Part shown: in pieces, positions 1-11,925 of the stretch
How the letters are laid out: each line of letters starts with the position of its first letter
Position numbering within the stretch: position 1 is the stretch's first letter
Source of the DNA: Brachypodium distachyon
Taxonomy: Eukaryota > Streptophyta > Magnoliopsida > Poales > Poaceae
Length of the DNA: 64,000 nucleotides
Assembly: GCF_000005505.3 (NCBI RefSeq)
Contig: NC_016132.3
Span: 29,278,914 to 29,342,913 of the forward strand
Reading direction: 5' to 3'
Translations under genes and position numbers: made by a program
The notes under the pieces: model-generated
The model's database searches: none
The model's input: the letters and a program-made list of their open reading frames with translations, nothing else
What the model was told of the DNA's origin: nothing

Positions 1-1019
1 CAAACTTAGGTATGCTCTCAACATAGATCAGATGATCCTTAGCCTCTTTGCATAGTCTAAAGTAAAGTCCTACTTCACGAATGTATCCCCTAGGAATGCA
101 TTTTGAAAAGTGACTTCTCCATACTGAGGTACTTCGTACATAGCAGGGTAACGCAGATGTGGTTTGACATGCTGGATTGCAATCTCAAACGATATTATCC
201 AATGCCACAAAAACATGAAGTGGTGTTGCGTCAGACGGCTCATCGTCTTAAGTGTAAACCACTACACGATACATCTCCTGGTTGAGATAAAGGTAATCTT
301 CGTACACAACGTACTAAGATTCCCAAAAAAATCCAATGTAATCCAAGGCATCGCAAAACATAGCCAGAGATGACAGAAGATCTTGACTCAATGGACAAAG
401 GAACAACATGTGAAACAACCAACCTAGAAGAAGGCGATCCACGAAGTCGTTAAAAGGAAAGGCAAAAGCTAAGGTAGAAAAGCATGTTCTATAACAAATA
501 TAGAATGCCAGAAAGAGGAAGGAAAGAACAGATTGACGAACTCATTGCGTTACGCGGCATGGCCAAAAGAACAGCGTTGTTCTCGCAGCGAGTAAAATCG
601 GACAACCTGATGAAGCCAATTGAAAGAAGACGAAGCCATCTAAAAAGAAGGCAAGTCGGGGAGTCAAGAAGAAAAGAAGGAGACGAGCGAAAGAGAAGAA
701 AAGCTTGGTCTATAACACATATAGAAACACCAGCTAGAAGAGAAGTAGAAGGTCTTCATCTGTCTTGAAGCAAAAGAAGAGACGAGAAAAGGCACCACCT
801 GAGGAACTACAGGAAAAACTAACGAGATACTTAGTTTGCAAAACATAGGCCAGAGGGAACTTTTCCGAAAACAAGAAGGGTGGGTGGGTGGGAAAGAAGA
901 AGAATAGAGTCTATTTTCACGTTTTCAAATAGTTTAGAGGAACGAACTAGATTTCTAGACTAAACTTCGACCATAAGTAGCCAGGGAATCCTAGAATCAG
1001 TTTAGCTCTGATACCAAGT
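1..1019 (-). mobile_element. Untranslated leader of minus-strand chromovirus A (continues off the left edge)
   Basis: This is the stretch directly inside the 5' LTR of a minus-strand LTR retrotransposon. It begins (reading leftward) with a primer-binding site and holds no reading frame that resembles gag. Short ORFs on both strands are purine- or pyrimidine-biased and match nothing I recognise. A leader of about 1 kb between PBS and gag is usual in Tekay-type chromoviruses, so gag is expected left of base 1. That the element is a chromovirus is inferred only from its LTR ends. Confidence 0.6.
1005..1016 (-). other. Primer-binding site, initiator-Met tRNA type (element A)
   Basis: The minus strand reads TGGTATCAGAGC, the complement of the 3' end of plant initiator methionine tRNA. 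It lies 3 bases inside the LTR edge. This site fixes the orientation of element A: the LTR to its right is the 5' LTR and the body extends to the left. Confidence 0.9.
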
Positions 1020-4000
1020 TGTAAGACCCCGGGACCGAAATTATATAATTTAGCCCCAAATTGCTAACCTTTGCATAATTCAAGCCTCAGGTTCTTAACC
1101 TACAATAAACACTTCAATACATACATGCATTAATGTGCTCATCGCAGGGTTTTGCAACATGAATATCATTACCAAAACTCTACAGAAGAGAGTAATTACA
1201 AAGCTCATACAAGGAGCAGAATAACAACTATTACAAAGAGAGGACACAGGTCCCAACATTAATCATTACATCAGCGGAAGTCGAATTATGCCCGAGTACG
1301 GACAAGAATACAGCATGGCCTGAAGAGGCTGGAAGCTGGAAGGAAACCCGCCACGGGTCTCAGAACCCTGATCTGGATCTCCTGGCTAAACATCGAATCC
1401 AACGTCGTGCTCCACGAAGAAGCTAGCGGCTCACATGCTCTGTTCGAACCTCTGAAGAAAACAACGTTGCAAAGCAACTGAGTACAAAGTACTCACAAGA
1501 CTTATGGGGAGAACTAAACTAAATATGCAACAAGTCTCAAAGGATGGATAAATATGGTGGGATTATGCGGCAGCATTAATATCTGGAGAGACACTCTAAT
1601 AACAACGTCTAATGAGAGGAAGAGAAGCGTCTACCAAGGTGTAAGGTGATTAACCTATTTACTAAACACAAAACAACACAATCCTCATATCACCCCCTCA
1701 ACACCCTGTGAGGAAGCAATCCAAAGGACACTCACAATTAAGCAGTTTTAAGCATATCCATGATTAAGGCTAATTACTACTCAAGTTTTTGAGATTAAGT
1801 TGGTTAAGTTCTCTATGATCAAGTAATGACCAGCTAAGTCATCCATAACTGCGGACACGGCTTTCCGAAAGATTTATCCCTGCAGGGTGCACCAATTTAC
1901 CCGGACACGTTCGACCAACCCACGAATACCAAGCGTGCTCACACTCAAATGTGCGCTGGCTGGATTGAGCGACATGACGTTTCCAAGTTCCACAACTAAT
2001 CCAGGGGGACCACCCAACTGAGTCTATCCGAAACGAGAGCCCGGCCGAAGTGTCGTACGGACTCAAAAGTTGCGAGGACAGTTGGTAGTGGTTCAGGGCC
2101 CGCAGGATGACCACTCCGGACTAGTGCCGCAATCCTATATGAATGCAAAGTCACCAACAAGTCTCCAACACAACACCAGTGTATCTGCGATATGCCAAAT
2201 GGAACGCCCGAACTATGTGGCCCCTGGAAGAGCTGAGGATCAAGTACTAAGTCGAGGGGGAACCCATATATTCTCCCACGAGCGGTTAGCACGAAGTTTC
2301 TTGGGTCGGCGAAAACAAGAACTCAGTCTTAGGTCGGCGCAAATGGAACAAATCACCAATGCGTTAGAGCACGGCCTCCCATCGTTGCCTTGTTACAGTT
2401 AAATATCATATCACAGTTTAATAATTGCAATTTAAAACATAAAGTAGAATGTGGATGTAGCAATTGTGGAACCCCAGATATAAGGACACTAGACTCGCAA
2501 GTAAGCAAGAATTCTAATGACCAAGAACTAGGGCAACAAGCAGACATGTGACATGGTAATAGGACAAGTAACAAGACATAGGGCAATAAGTAGAACTGAC
2601 TAAAAGCTATGCAATCCTAGAGGCATCGTGACAAGACTGAGAACGTAACTTAGTGCAAGAATGAGAGAGAGGCAATAGGTATAATCAACATGGTCAAGGA
2701 AGGACTGCTTGCCTGGAGTACTCAATTGCCCGGAATTGAGCAAGAATCCTGGAAGAAGAACACAAACGTAGTCGTCGTCGTAGGAATCGAAGACTAGCGA
2801 GGAAGAAGCAAATACACCACAGAAAAGGAAAATAGAAGCATACAAGATACACAAGTTAATAGATATGCGCAATCAAAGGATGATGCATGACATAGGGATG
2901 ATGCATGACATACTAAGGATTCCAAAAGTAAATCTGATTTACAACTACCAAGTTAGATGGAGTCTGAATACACTATACATAGCATCTATACAACTCCATA
3001 TGCAAGGAATAGAGTTTAATTAATTAATTACACACAACATTATAGTTGTATTATCATGCATGATAATGACATGGATAGGTGCGATGCGTGCTTTAAAACA
3101 AGAACAACACACCAAAGAAACGAGTCAAATGGGGTTGCACATGCCAACGGCAACAGAAAAGACCAAAGGGAGGAAAAGGCACGGGCCTGCTAGACTTGGG
3201 CTTGGAGATGGGCCAAGGAGGAGGAGCTGGGCCTGTGGGTTGGAGGACGAGACAAGGGGAGCGAGGAGCAGCGCGCGGCGGAGGCAGAGAATCGGCACCG
3301 GGGCGAGCAAGGGAGCGAGGTGGCGCTCGGGGAAGGGGAGGCGGAGGGGCGCGGCGAGCTGGAGGCGAGCTCGGCGAGCGGCGCGCGTGGAGGTGGTCGG
3401 AGCAGAGGGGAGCAGGGAAACAACAGACGCGAGCGACGGAGGGCGTGGTCGCGCGGATCGGCGGTGGGCGACGCACGGCAGGGGAACTAGGCGGCGCGGC
3501 CAGGTCGACGGTGGTGGCGGGGAGAAGCAAGGCGGCGTGGGGCGGCCAGGCGAGGAGAGCAGGAGGCGCGTGTGCGGGCATGCGAGGTGGAGGCGGCGCC
3601 GGCACAGAGGGAGAGAGGCGCAGGGTGAGCGGTAGGGAGCCACGGGAGAGAGGGAGCTCGGGAGAGAGGGCCGCAGGGAGAGGGAGGCGTGCCGGTGGAG
3701 AGGGAGCTCGAGGGCGTGCCGGCCAGGGGGTCGCGGGAGCTTGAGGGAGATGCGTCGGGAGGAAGAAGGAAGAAGGGGAAAGGAGAGCTGGCGGCGGCGG
3801 AGGAATAAAGGGAGAGAGGAAAACAGAGAAGGGAAAAGGGGATTAAATAGATAGGGTTAGGGTTTGGCTTAGTGGGCTTTTGGGCCAACAAAAGCCTCAA
3901 ACAAAAATACAGGTTTGCAATTTAGATTTTCAAAATAAGTTAAGAGACGAGTGGCTAGGTCTAACTAAACCCTAAAATAATTTGTCAAACTCAAATTAGG

Positions 4001-4211
4001 ATTTGTACAAAATAGTTTTAGGCTTTCGCGAACACACGAAAAGGTGGAACGACAGCTTTTATGCAAACGAAAGTAAGTTCATGTGACATGATGCTAATGA
4101 CATTGCAAAATGTTGATGATGACATGAGCATGATAACATGATGATAACGATTAAATTACAAAACAATCCAAAAGGGCTTAAAAGGAAAAGGGTTACTCTC
4201 GGGCTATTACA
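1020..4211 (-). mobile_element. 5' LTR of chromovirus A, about 3.2 kb
   Basis: The LTR is bounded by TG (1020) and CA (4211). On its own strand it starts TGTAATAGCCCGAG and ends GGGGTCTTACA, next to the PBS. The start resembles Tekay-type grass LTRs, and the internal layout parallels the family-F LTRs further right: a 'GGGGACACGGCT'-like block, then a GC-rich block, then AT-rich sequence. The GC-rich block at about 3190-3750 produces long overlapping ORFs on both strands, which I read as compositional shadows, not genes. The right edge cuts into element B1, so A inserted into, or truncated, B1. The matching LTR and target duplication lie outside the window. Confidence 0.75.
3841..3851 (-). 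promoter_or_regulatory. Possible TATA box of LTR A
   Basis: The minus strand reads CTATTTAATC at the upstream edge of the GC-rich block, the expected place for an LTR promoter. The match to a TATA box is imperfect. Confidence 0.3.
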
Positions 4212-4497
4212 GCCGGCAGCCTTGAAGCTTCCAGCAAGTGCTCTCCTCGGTCGGTTGCCGGGCTACGCCCTATCCGACGTGTGGGTCTCAAGGGGGAAAC
4301 CCCCTGGCACCTGGCCTCGTGGGACGCATTTATAGCTCCACTTCTCCAAGCGGAACGGTCGGGCGCACGATTTCGTGCCTTATCTCCCTTAATCACCAGA
4401 GAGTTAAGGCCACATCGCGCACCCCCCTCTTAATCTCCGATGCTTTAGGGTTCTTTATTGCCGATCGTGGGGGTGCCCGTTGCAGTCCGCCAGCCCC

Positions 4498-4505
4498 GAT
4501 AAATA
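4498..4505 (+). promoter_or_regulatory. TATA-like box upstream of the B1 antisense gene
   Basis: GATAAATA lies about 110 bp upstream of the start codon at 4613. B2 and B3 have TATA-like boxes at comparable distances upstream of the same gene (23911-23921 and 29461-29470), which supports a real promoter despite the weak match. Confidence 0.5.
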
Positions 4506-4612
4506 CCCAAGGCCGGCGGCAGGGCACTCCTCATTGTCTCTCGCTCCTGCCATCATCTCCTCGCAAGCTCCCCGCTCCCAACTCCAACCGAACCACCTCT
4601 CCACCTCCGCCG

Positions 4613-7600
4613 ATGTCTTCCAAGGGTCAGAACCGTCCCAAGGGGAGCACCAGAAAAGGGGATAAGACCGGCAAGAAGGAGCTGTCGGACAAGGCCCGGA
4701 AGGAGGAGGAAATGCGGGCTAAATTCGCCTTCTCCCCCCCCCCCCCCCGGGTACAACGGCGAGGGGGTCGATATGCTGGACTTGGCGCTGGCCACCAAGC
4801 ACAATGAGCACGGGCCGACGCGGGTCCTTCCCGTCGGAGCGGAGGGCGACGGGAACTACTTCCGGATCTTCGGGAGGTTCATCATTGCCAGGTTCGTGCC
4901 GCCGCACTCCTACTTCCTCTCGGCCATCATGGAGTCCGACGGGCTCCTCATGGCGCAGATTCTCCCCACGACGTTCTTCACATTGGTTGTTTTCCAAAAC
5001 CACTGTGAAGCGTTCGTGGGGGTGATGTCGTCGGTGGTGCTATTCTGCCACTACTACTACCCGAGGGTGGAGACGAAGGCCCCCTTGTCCTCGGGGGTAG
5101 TGTTCCGATTCCGCGACAGGATCAAATCGGAATTCATCGAGCTGGGGAAGAAGAAGATCGAGCACGAATGGCGCCGCGACTGGTGCTGGGTGTGCACCGA
5201 CGAGCTCTAGGAGTTCCACGAGGAGCCCCTCGGGCCTCCGAAGGGCTTTGACGACTGGACGCTCCGTGACCCGAAGGACGAGGAGCTGGCCCCGATCTGT
5301 GCAAAGATCAAAGCGTTGCGTGAGGTCGAGATCTCCCACTCTGCGACGAGTGGGGGATCGTGGAGGACCCCTTGGCGCAACCCTCACCCCCGCAGCCCTG
5401 GTCCCAAAAGGTCAAGGAACCGGCTACCGACTCGGGTAAAGGGGGCCAAGGCCAGGCCTCCGCCAAGGCAAAGGGCTCGTACTCCGACGACTCCTCGTTG
5501 GGCGTCGGAGGAGACATCAGCGACGACGACGGTGACGACGACGTTCCCCCGGTAGCCGGCGAGGTCGTGCCAGAAGAGGACGACGAGGAAGATGACGTCC
5601 CCTTGGTGAGGCGGTCTGCGGCGGAGCGGGCGGGCAGGCAGGAGGCCAGCCCATAGCTCCAGGAGCCTCACGGCGACGCGGGGACTAGGGCCTCCGGCGG
5701 CAGTGGCGCGGCTGCAGCAGCTGCCCCGACCACCTCGGCAACTCCGACAACTCCCCCCGCGCGAAGCGGCCCTCCGACGAGGAGAATCCTGGCGGACAGG
5801 GTGCTCATGCTCAAGCCGGCGGGGTAAGTACAATGTCGTCCAGAACAGCTTTGATTTTGCGAAATTATTTTGTGCCTGACTAATCTACTTTTGCGTTTTC
5901 CAGTTCGTCGAGGAAGAGGGCGCAGACCAACGTGTCGCCAGCAGCCCCAACCAAGAAGCCTCGCCCGGCATCGGGCAGCGCCAACCAAGGCGCTGCTGAC
6001 GCAGCGGTGGCGACGGCGGCAGCGGCCGCAGGGGACCCAAGGATCCCCGACTCGAGCTCGCAGGGCACCGCCCTGGTGGCAGGTACGCGCAAGGTCGAAT
6101 ACTTTCTTTACTATTATTCGGGCCAATCCCCACGCTTGATGTAGGAGCCGTTCGTGCAGTTGCCGGAGGGGCTCCGGCAGCGCCCGCGCCTACAGAGGTG
6201 CGGGTCATCGACCTTACTGGCGAGGTCGACAACGATGCTCCGGCAGATGTTGCCTCCGCCGGAGCCCTTCAGCAATCGGCCATGGCGCCTGCCCTGGGCC
6301 GTGACTGCTGCCATAGGTGACGCCACACACAAGGGGCGCCATCGGAGGCGGGCGGCACAGATTAGCCTCCGCCAGCTGGGGCGGGCGGTGGTGCCCTGGA
6401 GAAGCCCCCGAGCCCCCAGCTTGCCCCTTCGGACGAGCAGGGAGTAGTGGGGCTCGGCCATGCCGGGGGCGCGCCATCAAATCCTAATGCGCCCTCGGGG
6501 TTGCAGACGGTCGCGGCGGGGTCCTCCTCCTCCGCTGGAGCCGTCTTCAGCCTGGGAGTAGGGGAGCTCGCCGGGCGGACCTGTGGTCGGATCACCTTCG
6601 ACCCCAGCGTGTTCCAGCAGGGACACCAAGTGATCGACAACATCCAGCAGCAACAGCGGATGTTCGTCGATTTCTTCAACGACGCGTAGCAGCACCACGC
6701 CCGTGTAGTGGCAGAACTGGGCGGAGTGCGATGGGAGGCGGCGCACCGAGCTGCAGCGACTCCGGGAGGAGCTCCAGCAGGCGCGGCAAGCCGGGGCAAT
6801 GCCTGCCGTGCAAGGGGTGCCGGAGGCGCAGGTCCTCCAACAGCTGTGGGATCTCCAGCAAGAGCACCAGCGGGAGCTCGAGCTGGTGAAGGCCACACAC
6901 GCCAAGAGCGAGGAGGAGCACCAAGCGGCTCTGGACTCGTTCTAAGGGCGTCTCCGGGAGAAAACGGACTTACTGTCCGGCTACTACCTGAAGATCCAGC
7001 GCCTCCGCCACGAGGTCAGAGAGCTGGAGACGGCGCCCGCAAGAGCAGCCAAAGCCTCGGCGCGCCGGGAGAAGGAGCTACAGGACCAGACCCGCTCCCG
7101 GGAGCGCGAGCTGCGGGGCAGCTCAAGGCCGCCCAAGATGCCAGCTCATCCCTTCAGGGCGAGCTTGACATGGTGCGGCAGGAACTCCGGCTGACCGACG
7201 ACAACAACACCGAGCTGCGGGCCCGCAGGACAGGGGAAGTGGCCAGGCTGAAGAAGCTGGCCGACTTAGCGGTGGAAGCGCTGCAGGGGTTCGACATCAC
7301 TGTGGCTTCCTTCGATGGGGCTGATATGGGGAGCTTCACTTCGTTCTTCACAGATTTCGTCGGCTGGCTGAGTGGCCTACAGAGCTGTGTCACGACCTTC
7401 GGGGAGCAGCAAGTCGGCCTCGCGACAGAGCAGGTCACCGGGCAAATTCTCTCCCGGGTCCACTCCGCCCACCCCGACTTCCCGTTCGAGTCGGTCTTCG
7501 ACGCCTGGTCAGACGAGGAAGAGGCCGAGACCCACCGGGAGGCAGTGCAGGGCGTCGTGGACGAGATGGTGGCACGAATGCAGGGCAGGGTCGACGACGA

Positions 7601-7694
7601 CGGAGCCGCTGCTGAGGAGGTTGTTGGAGAAGCCCCCGATGCCGAGGATGCCCTTGACACCGAAGCAGCCGCTCCGAGAGCACCTCCCGCGTAG
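4613..7694 (+). pseudogene. Antisense extra gene (aORF) of Tat element B1, three exons, broken
   Basis: The start is ATG at 4613 (MSSKGQNRPKG). Exon 1 (4613-5823) carries the domain I associate with Pfam PF04195 ('putative gypsy type transposon'): GYNGEG, then FRIFGRFIIARFVPPHSYF, SSGVVFR, KSEFIE and W-x3-WCWV, all shared with the copies in B2 and B3. An acidic tract ending in DDVPLVRRS follows. Intron 1 is about 5824-5903 (GTAAGT...TTCCAG). Exon 2 encodes a bipartite basic motif, KRAQTNVSPAAPTKKPR. Intron 2 is about 6083-6144. Exon 3 encodes VIDLTGEV, a long coiled coil (about 6600-7280) and a conserved C-terminal block (DAWSDEEE...VVDEMVARMQ) before the stop at 7692. Damage: a frameshift at a run of 15 C (4734-4748), stops at 5208 and 6687, and further shifts near 5340 and 7130. 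The function is unknown; a nuclear protein is inferred from the basic motif. Confidence 0.75.
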
Positions 7695-9119
7695 TTCCCT
7701 TCCTTCTCTTTTTTTTTTTCCCTGCAAGTGGCGCGTGGCGCCTTAGAACTTTTTCTGTTAGCTTTCCCTTGTCATTATCAGTGTTAATCGTCAACTTGTT
7801 TTGCCCAAGCTTTAATACATATCCGATGCTATTTTAACTTGCTTCTTTGCTTAAGACTAGCTTGCCGGTGAAGGGCTCTGTCCTTCCCGTGTTTTAGCCT
7901 TGCGTACCCAGGGACTCGCCAACCACATGCTTGGCCAGACTAGGGACCCGGGACGGACCCACGGTGCTGACCTAGGACCAAACAGCAGCGGCTAGTCACT
8001 CCGCCTGCGGGTTAACTACCCCAGCGCGCACGCCTCCGGGACGGACCCGCGAGCCACGTGTGGGGGGCGTCCTCACCCAGCAAGCGTCCTTCCTACGCTC
8101 CGGCTACCCCAGCAAACCAGTATTACTAAAGGGGAAAAAACCAAGGACCCAAAATGAGATACTTAGCTTCTCATTCTTTTTGGACTTGTTGCGCCTTGTT
8201 AAGAGCCGTGGCAAGGACGCGGTGGCCGTGCACCCTCCAGCAGCACCCTTGGAGCTGCAGAGGCATGCACCCCCACCGCGTCTTTACGACACTTCTCACT
8301 TGTCTCATCGCCACTTCTGATGTCGCTTCGTAAGAGATGTGGCAAGGCCACGATGGTGGGAACACCCTCAGCGACAAGCTCAGAGGGATCCACCACCATC
8401 GCCTCTCTGCGATATCTCTTGTTTTCTTGCCCGTTGTTGGTGTTGCACTTGCCCTAGTCTTCTTAAATAGCCAAAGTGCTGCTCTTGCCTCCACACGTCC
8501 GGGACCACCAGTCGCCGCGTGGAGGGACTGGCCCTGTCTCAATTTCCTGCATCAAGCCTCGAAGTAATTGCCATATATGTACAACTTACTCGCAAGACGA
8601 CGACACCCGTGACCACCCCACGGGCATCAGAGTGTGCCTTCGCCTTATCTCTATCCTTCATGTCAGATTCCTGCAGTGCCCAAGGTACATAGCAATTTTT
8701 TTTGAAATGTAAGAAAAACAGTATCAACTGGATAACCTCCTGCCTCCCAGCCCCCGGGCACTGAAGAGTCGACCTCAAACCTGGGTGTGAGCATCTTTAC
8801 ATCTCCACGGTGCCTCGCTGGCACGTAGCACGTTGCGGACGGGTCCGGCAACTGCTAGGCCTCGTTTCGGGGCGTCCCGGCAACGAGCTTGGTTCTCGGG
8901 CTTCCAGCAGCCCCCTGCTCACAGCCAAGGATGAGGAGACAATTCTGTGCACCTAGAGCAGGAGATAGAAGCATTTTCAAACAGCAAACCACGATATTCA
9001 CCAATGTAATACTTATCTTTATTCAACTTTGTGCTAGCGGATTACAATCGGTCCTTGCCCGGCTACACTAGCTTAAAGAGGCACGCTACCGCAGCGTCAC
9101 CCGTGGGTAAGGCGCCATC
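7695..9119 (-). other. Spacer between pol and the antisense gene in B1
   Basis: Non-coding sequence homologous, in reverse complement, to 18690-20090 in B2 and 25117-26228 in B3. Recognisable shared blocks include 'GTGCCCGGGGGCTGGGAGG' at about 8745-8765 and the 'GGGTCCCTGGTCTGG'-like block near 7940. On the minus strand, CTATTTAAGA at about 8459-8470 is TATA-like; B3 has TATAAAAG in the corresponding place. No protein-coding frame is supported. Confidence 0.6.
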
Positions 9120-9122
9120 GTT

Positions 9123-11925
9123 TCACGGGTAGAACTTGCGTAGGTGCTCAATGTTCCAACTATTGGGCACCGGCAAGCCTTCTTCGGTTTCCAGCCTAAT
9201 AGTCCCCGGTCTGGTCACCTGCACTACCCGGAAAGGGCCTTCCCAGATTGGAGTCAACTTGTTATAAATACAAATCAAATATACTATATCATATGATAAT
9301 AGAATCAAATACGCAGTATTTACAGAAAAAAGTCTTCTATTAAAAATATTTATTTTGCAAACTAAAAAATACAATAGTCAATATTCCTCATAATAGATAT
9401 ACTTAATTATATCATAAGAATATTAAGACATTTTTCGAATAGATAGAAATAGTTAATTTGAATTGAGACACCTATTCTATCCCGGCCTTCGTTCCTTGTA
9501 TCCGGCGCAGGACAAGGTCTCCAACCTCGAGCCACCGGGGACAGACTCTCCTGTCGTGATAACGACGGAGCCCCTGCTGGTAGCTTGCAGCTCGTACAGC
9601 AGCCCGGCATCGAATCTCCTCGATGAAGGTAAGGTCATCAATCCTATGCGTGTGTTGGCTCTTGTCGCCGTACGCGCGTACCCGAGGTGACCCATACTTG
9701 AGCTCGAGGGGCAGCACAGCTTCTGTCCCGTATACGAGGGCAAATGGAGTTTGACCTGTTGCGCGACTCGGTGTGGTCCGCGGTGATCACAGCACGGGCT
9801 GGAGTTCTTCAACCCAGTGTTTCCTGCGGCCTTTGAGCTTGTCCACTTGCCCGTTGCTCCTCGGATGAGCGATGGAGGCAAAGTGAATCTTAGTGCCCAT
9901 GTCCTCGCAGTAAGCTTGGAACACCGCACTAGTGAATTGCGTGCCGTTGTCGGTGATGATGCCGTTAGGCACACCAAACCAGCACACAATGCCTTTGAAG
10001 AACTAGATGGCTGCCTGTGCCGTGACGGCTCGGACATGCTCCACCTCAATCCACTTTGAGAACTTGTCGATGGCCATGAGCAGGTACTCGTAGCCGCCAA
10101 CTGCTCTCGGCAGCTTGCCGACGATGTCCAGCCCCCAGACCACGAACGGCCACGAGGTCAGGATGACTTGCAGGGCTTGCGCTTGTTGGTTGCTCTTCTT
10201 GGCGTGAAACTGGCTAGTGTTGACTAATTGCTCAGCATCGGCTAGTGTTGTCGGCCAGTAGAAGCCATGCCGGAATGCTTTCCCAGCTAGTACCCTGGAG
10301 GCCACATGGTGTGAGGATGTGCCTCGATGTATATCTTCCAGCAACGCGCGCCCTTCCTCTTGGGGCACGCAGAGGAGCATGACTCCGTTAGAGTTCTCCG
10401 TCCACCAGGGCATACAGTTTAGCTTGTCGGGCTACTCGCTCCGCGGCAACGTCTTCCTCCGAGAGGGTCCCGTCCCTGATGTAGCGAATAATATCCGTCC
10501 CTCAGGGTGGTGGCTCCCGGCTAGTATATGCCACCAACTTGGCGGCATAGTCCCCTGCAGCTGCAGGGTCACCTTGAGTTGCCGGATGGGCTTCCCTGGC
10601 AACTGTCTTGGGGTCGACAGAGGGCTTTGACTGCCTCTGCACGAACACCCCGGGAGGCACCTTGCTACGTTCCGCTGCCCACTTGGACAGTTCATCCGTA
10701 ACAAAGTTGTCCTTGCGCTTTACGTGCTCAAACCGAAGTCCTTTGAACTTGGACTTCAATTTTTGCACTTCCTCCACGCACGCTGCCATCTGGGGGCAGT
10801 CGTAGTCCTTGTTAACCTGGTTGATCACGAGTTGGGAGTCCCCGCGAACAACCATGCGCTTGATGTCGAGGGCGATCGCCGCACAGGCCGGCAAGCAGCC
10901 CCTTGTACTCTGCTATGTTGTTGGTGGAGTTGGCGAAGTCAAGCTGTATTACGAACTTGAGTTGGTCTCCGGTGGGCGACTCGATCACCACTCCGGCACC
11001 GGTGCCCTGCAAGGAGAAGGCGCCGTCAAAATACATGACCCAGTACCTTCGTCCAATGTGCCGGGAAGGCTCACTCCCGGCTCTTCTTCATCTATGTCTG
11101 TCGACGTCCACTCCGCGATGAAGTCAGCGGAGCGTTGCTCTTGATGCTCTTGGTGTTTGCGAAACGCAGCCCAAACTCTGCCAGCTCCATTCTCCACTCG
11201 GCCACCCTTCCGATGGCTTCATGGTTGGTGAGGGCCCTCTCCAAACAGAACCCCGACACCACCGTGATGCTGTGCGCCTGAAAGTAATGGCGCAGCTTCC
11301 TCGAAGCGAGCAGGATCCCAAGCAGAAGCTTCTGGACCTGCGGGTACCGTACCTGGGCATCGCGCAGCACCGTGCTAACGAAGTACACGGGATGCTGTAT
11401 TAGCCGTTTGCGGGGGAGAGCATGCATGGGCTGTCCCTCGGGGCAGAGGAGGTAGCCGGGGGTTCTTTTGGCTCGCCGGGAGCCCCCGGCCCTTCTGTCT
11501 CAGCCCTCGGCACTTGCTCTTCCCTCTCGGCAATGAGCACAGAGCTCACTACCTGGTCCGTTGCTGCCAGGTACAGAAGCAACGGCTCGCCCGGCTTGTG
11601 GGCAACGAGGACCGGCGGCGAGTTCAGGTACACCTCTTCAGGTCCTGGAACTTCCGCCTTGGGAGTCCAATTGATTGGACCCTTCTTCTTCATCACCTTG
11701 AAGAAAGGCAGGGCTCGCTCGTCCAGCCTTGAAATGAAACGCTCGAGCGCCGCAACGGACCCGTTAAGGCGATGGACGTCTCTAACCTTGCGGGGTGCCT
11801 CCATCTTCTCGATCGCTTCGATCTTCTGTGGATTGGCTTCTATTCCCCTGTGAGAGACCAAGAAGCCCAGAAAGTGCCCCGAGTCCACACCGAACGTGCA
11901 CTTCTTAGGGTTAAGTTTGGGACCA
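9123..11925 (-). pseudogene. pol: pol remnant of B1: RT end, RNase H, second RNase H, integrase
   Basis: Reading leftward from 11925: the end of RT (LNPKKCTFGV, then FLGFLVSHRGIEANPQKI), a transposon-type RNase H (LYLAATDQVVSSVLI, about 11550; [15 protein letters not shown], about 11380), and a second RNase H (MYFDGAFSLQGTGAGVVI at about 11030; VVRGDSQLVINQV at about 10840; H-V-KRKDNFVTDELS at about 10720). Integrase follows, with a zinc-binding segment near 10320, WGLDIVGKLP and IDKFSKWIE at about 10100, and IITDNGTQF at about 9940. The C-terminal part (WEGPFRVVQVTRPGTIRLE) ends at a stop next to 9123. Several frameshifts and a stop at about 10002 break the frame. A 212-bp AT-rich insert interrupts integrase. 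The order RT-RH-aRH-IN fits Tat. Confidence 0.8.
9265..9476. other. AT-rich foreign insert in the integrase gene of B1
   Basis: About 212 bp, roughly 75% A+T by eye, sit between KAGI and KLTPIWEGP of integrase, whose surroundings are GC-rich. TAT flanks both sides, consistent with a 3-bp duplication or microhomology. I see no terminal inverted repeats, so a MITE is not supported. Composition and texture would suit a fragment of organellar DNA or filler DNA from break repair, but the origin is not shown by the sequence. Confidence 0.5.

Larger units (their letters stand above)
4212..11925 (-). mobile_element. Tat-lineage Ty3/gypsy element B1, truncated at both ends
   Basis: Reading leftward, the remnant holds the end of RT, the RT-linked RNase H, a second (archaeal-type) RNase H, integrase, a non-coding spacer, and then the antisense extra gene on the plus strand. 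The same gene order and spacer sequence occur in B2 and B3. Both LTRs, gag, protease and most of RT are missing. Element A abuts it at 4212 and chromovirus E at about 11925. Two tandem RNase H domains are the hallmark of the Tat lineage; placement near RIRE2-like elements is an inference. Confidence 0.8.

Noticed and set aside
3060..3900. Several long overlapping ORFs on both strands (up to 190 codons)
   Set aside because: They lie in the GC-rich block of LTR A, are Arg/Gly/Pro-rich in every frame, and match no family. They are compositional shadows.
9265..9476. MITE interpretation of the AT-rich insert
   Set aside because: No terminal inverted repeats, and the flanking TAT is not a typical MITE duplication. 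Kept as unclassified insert.
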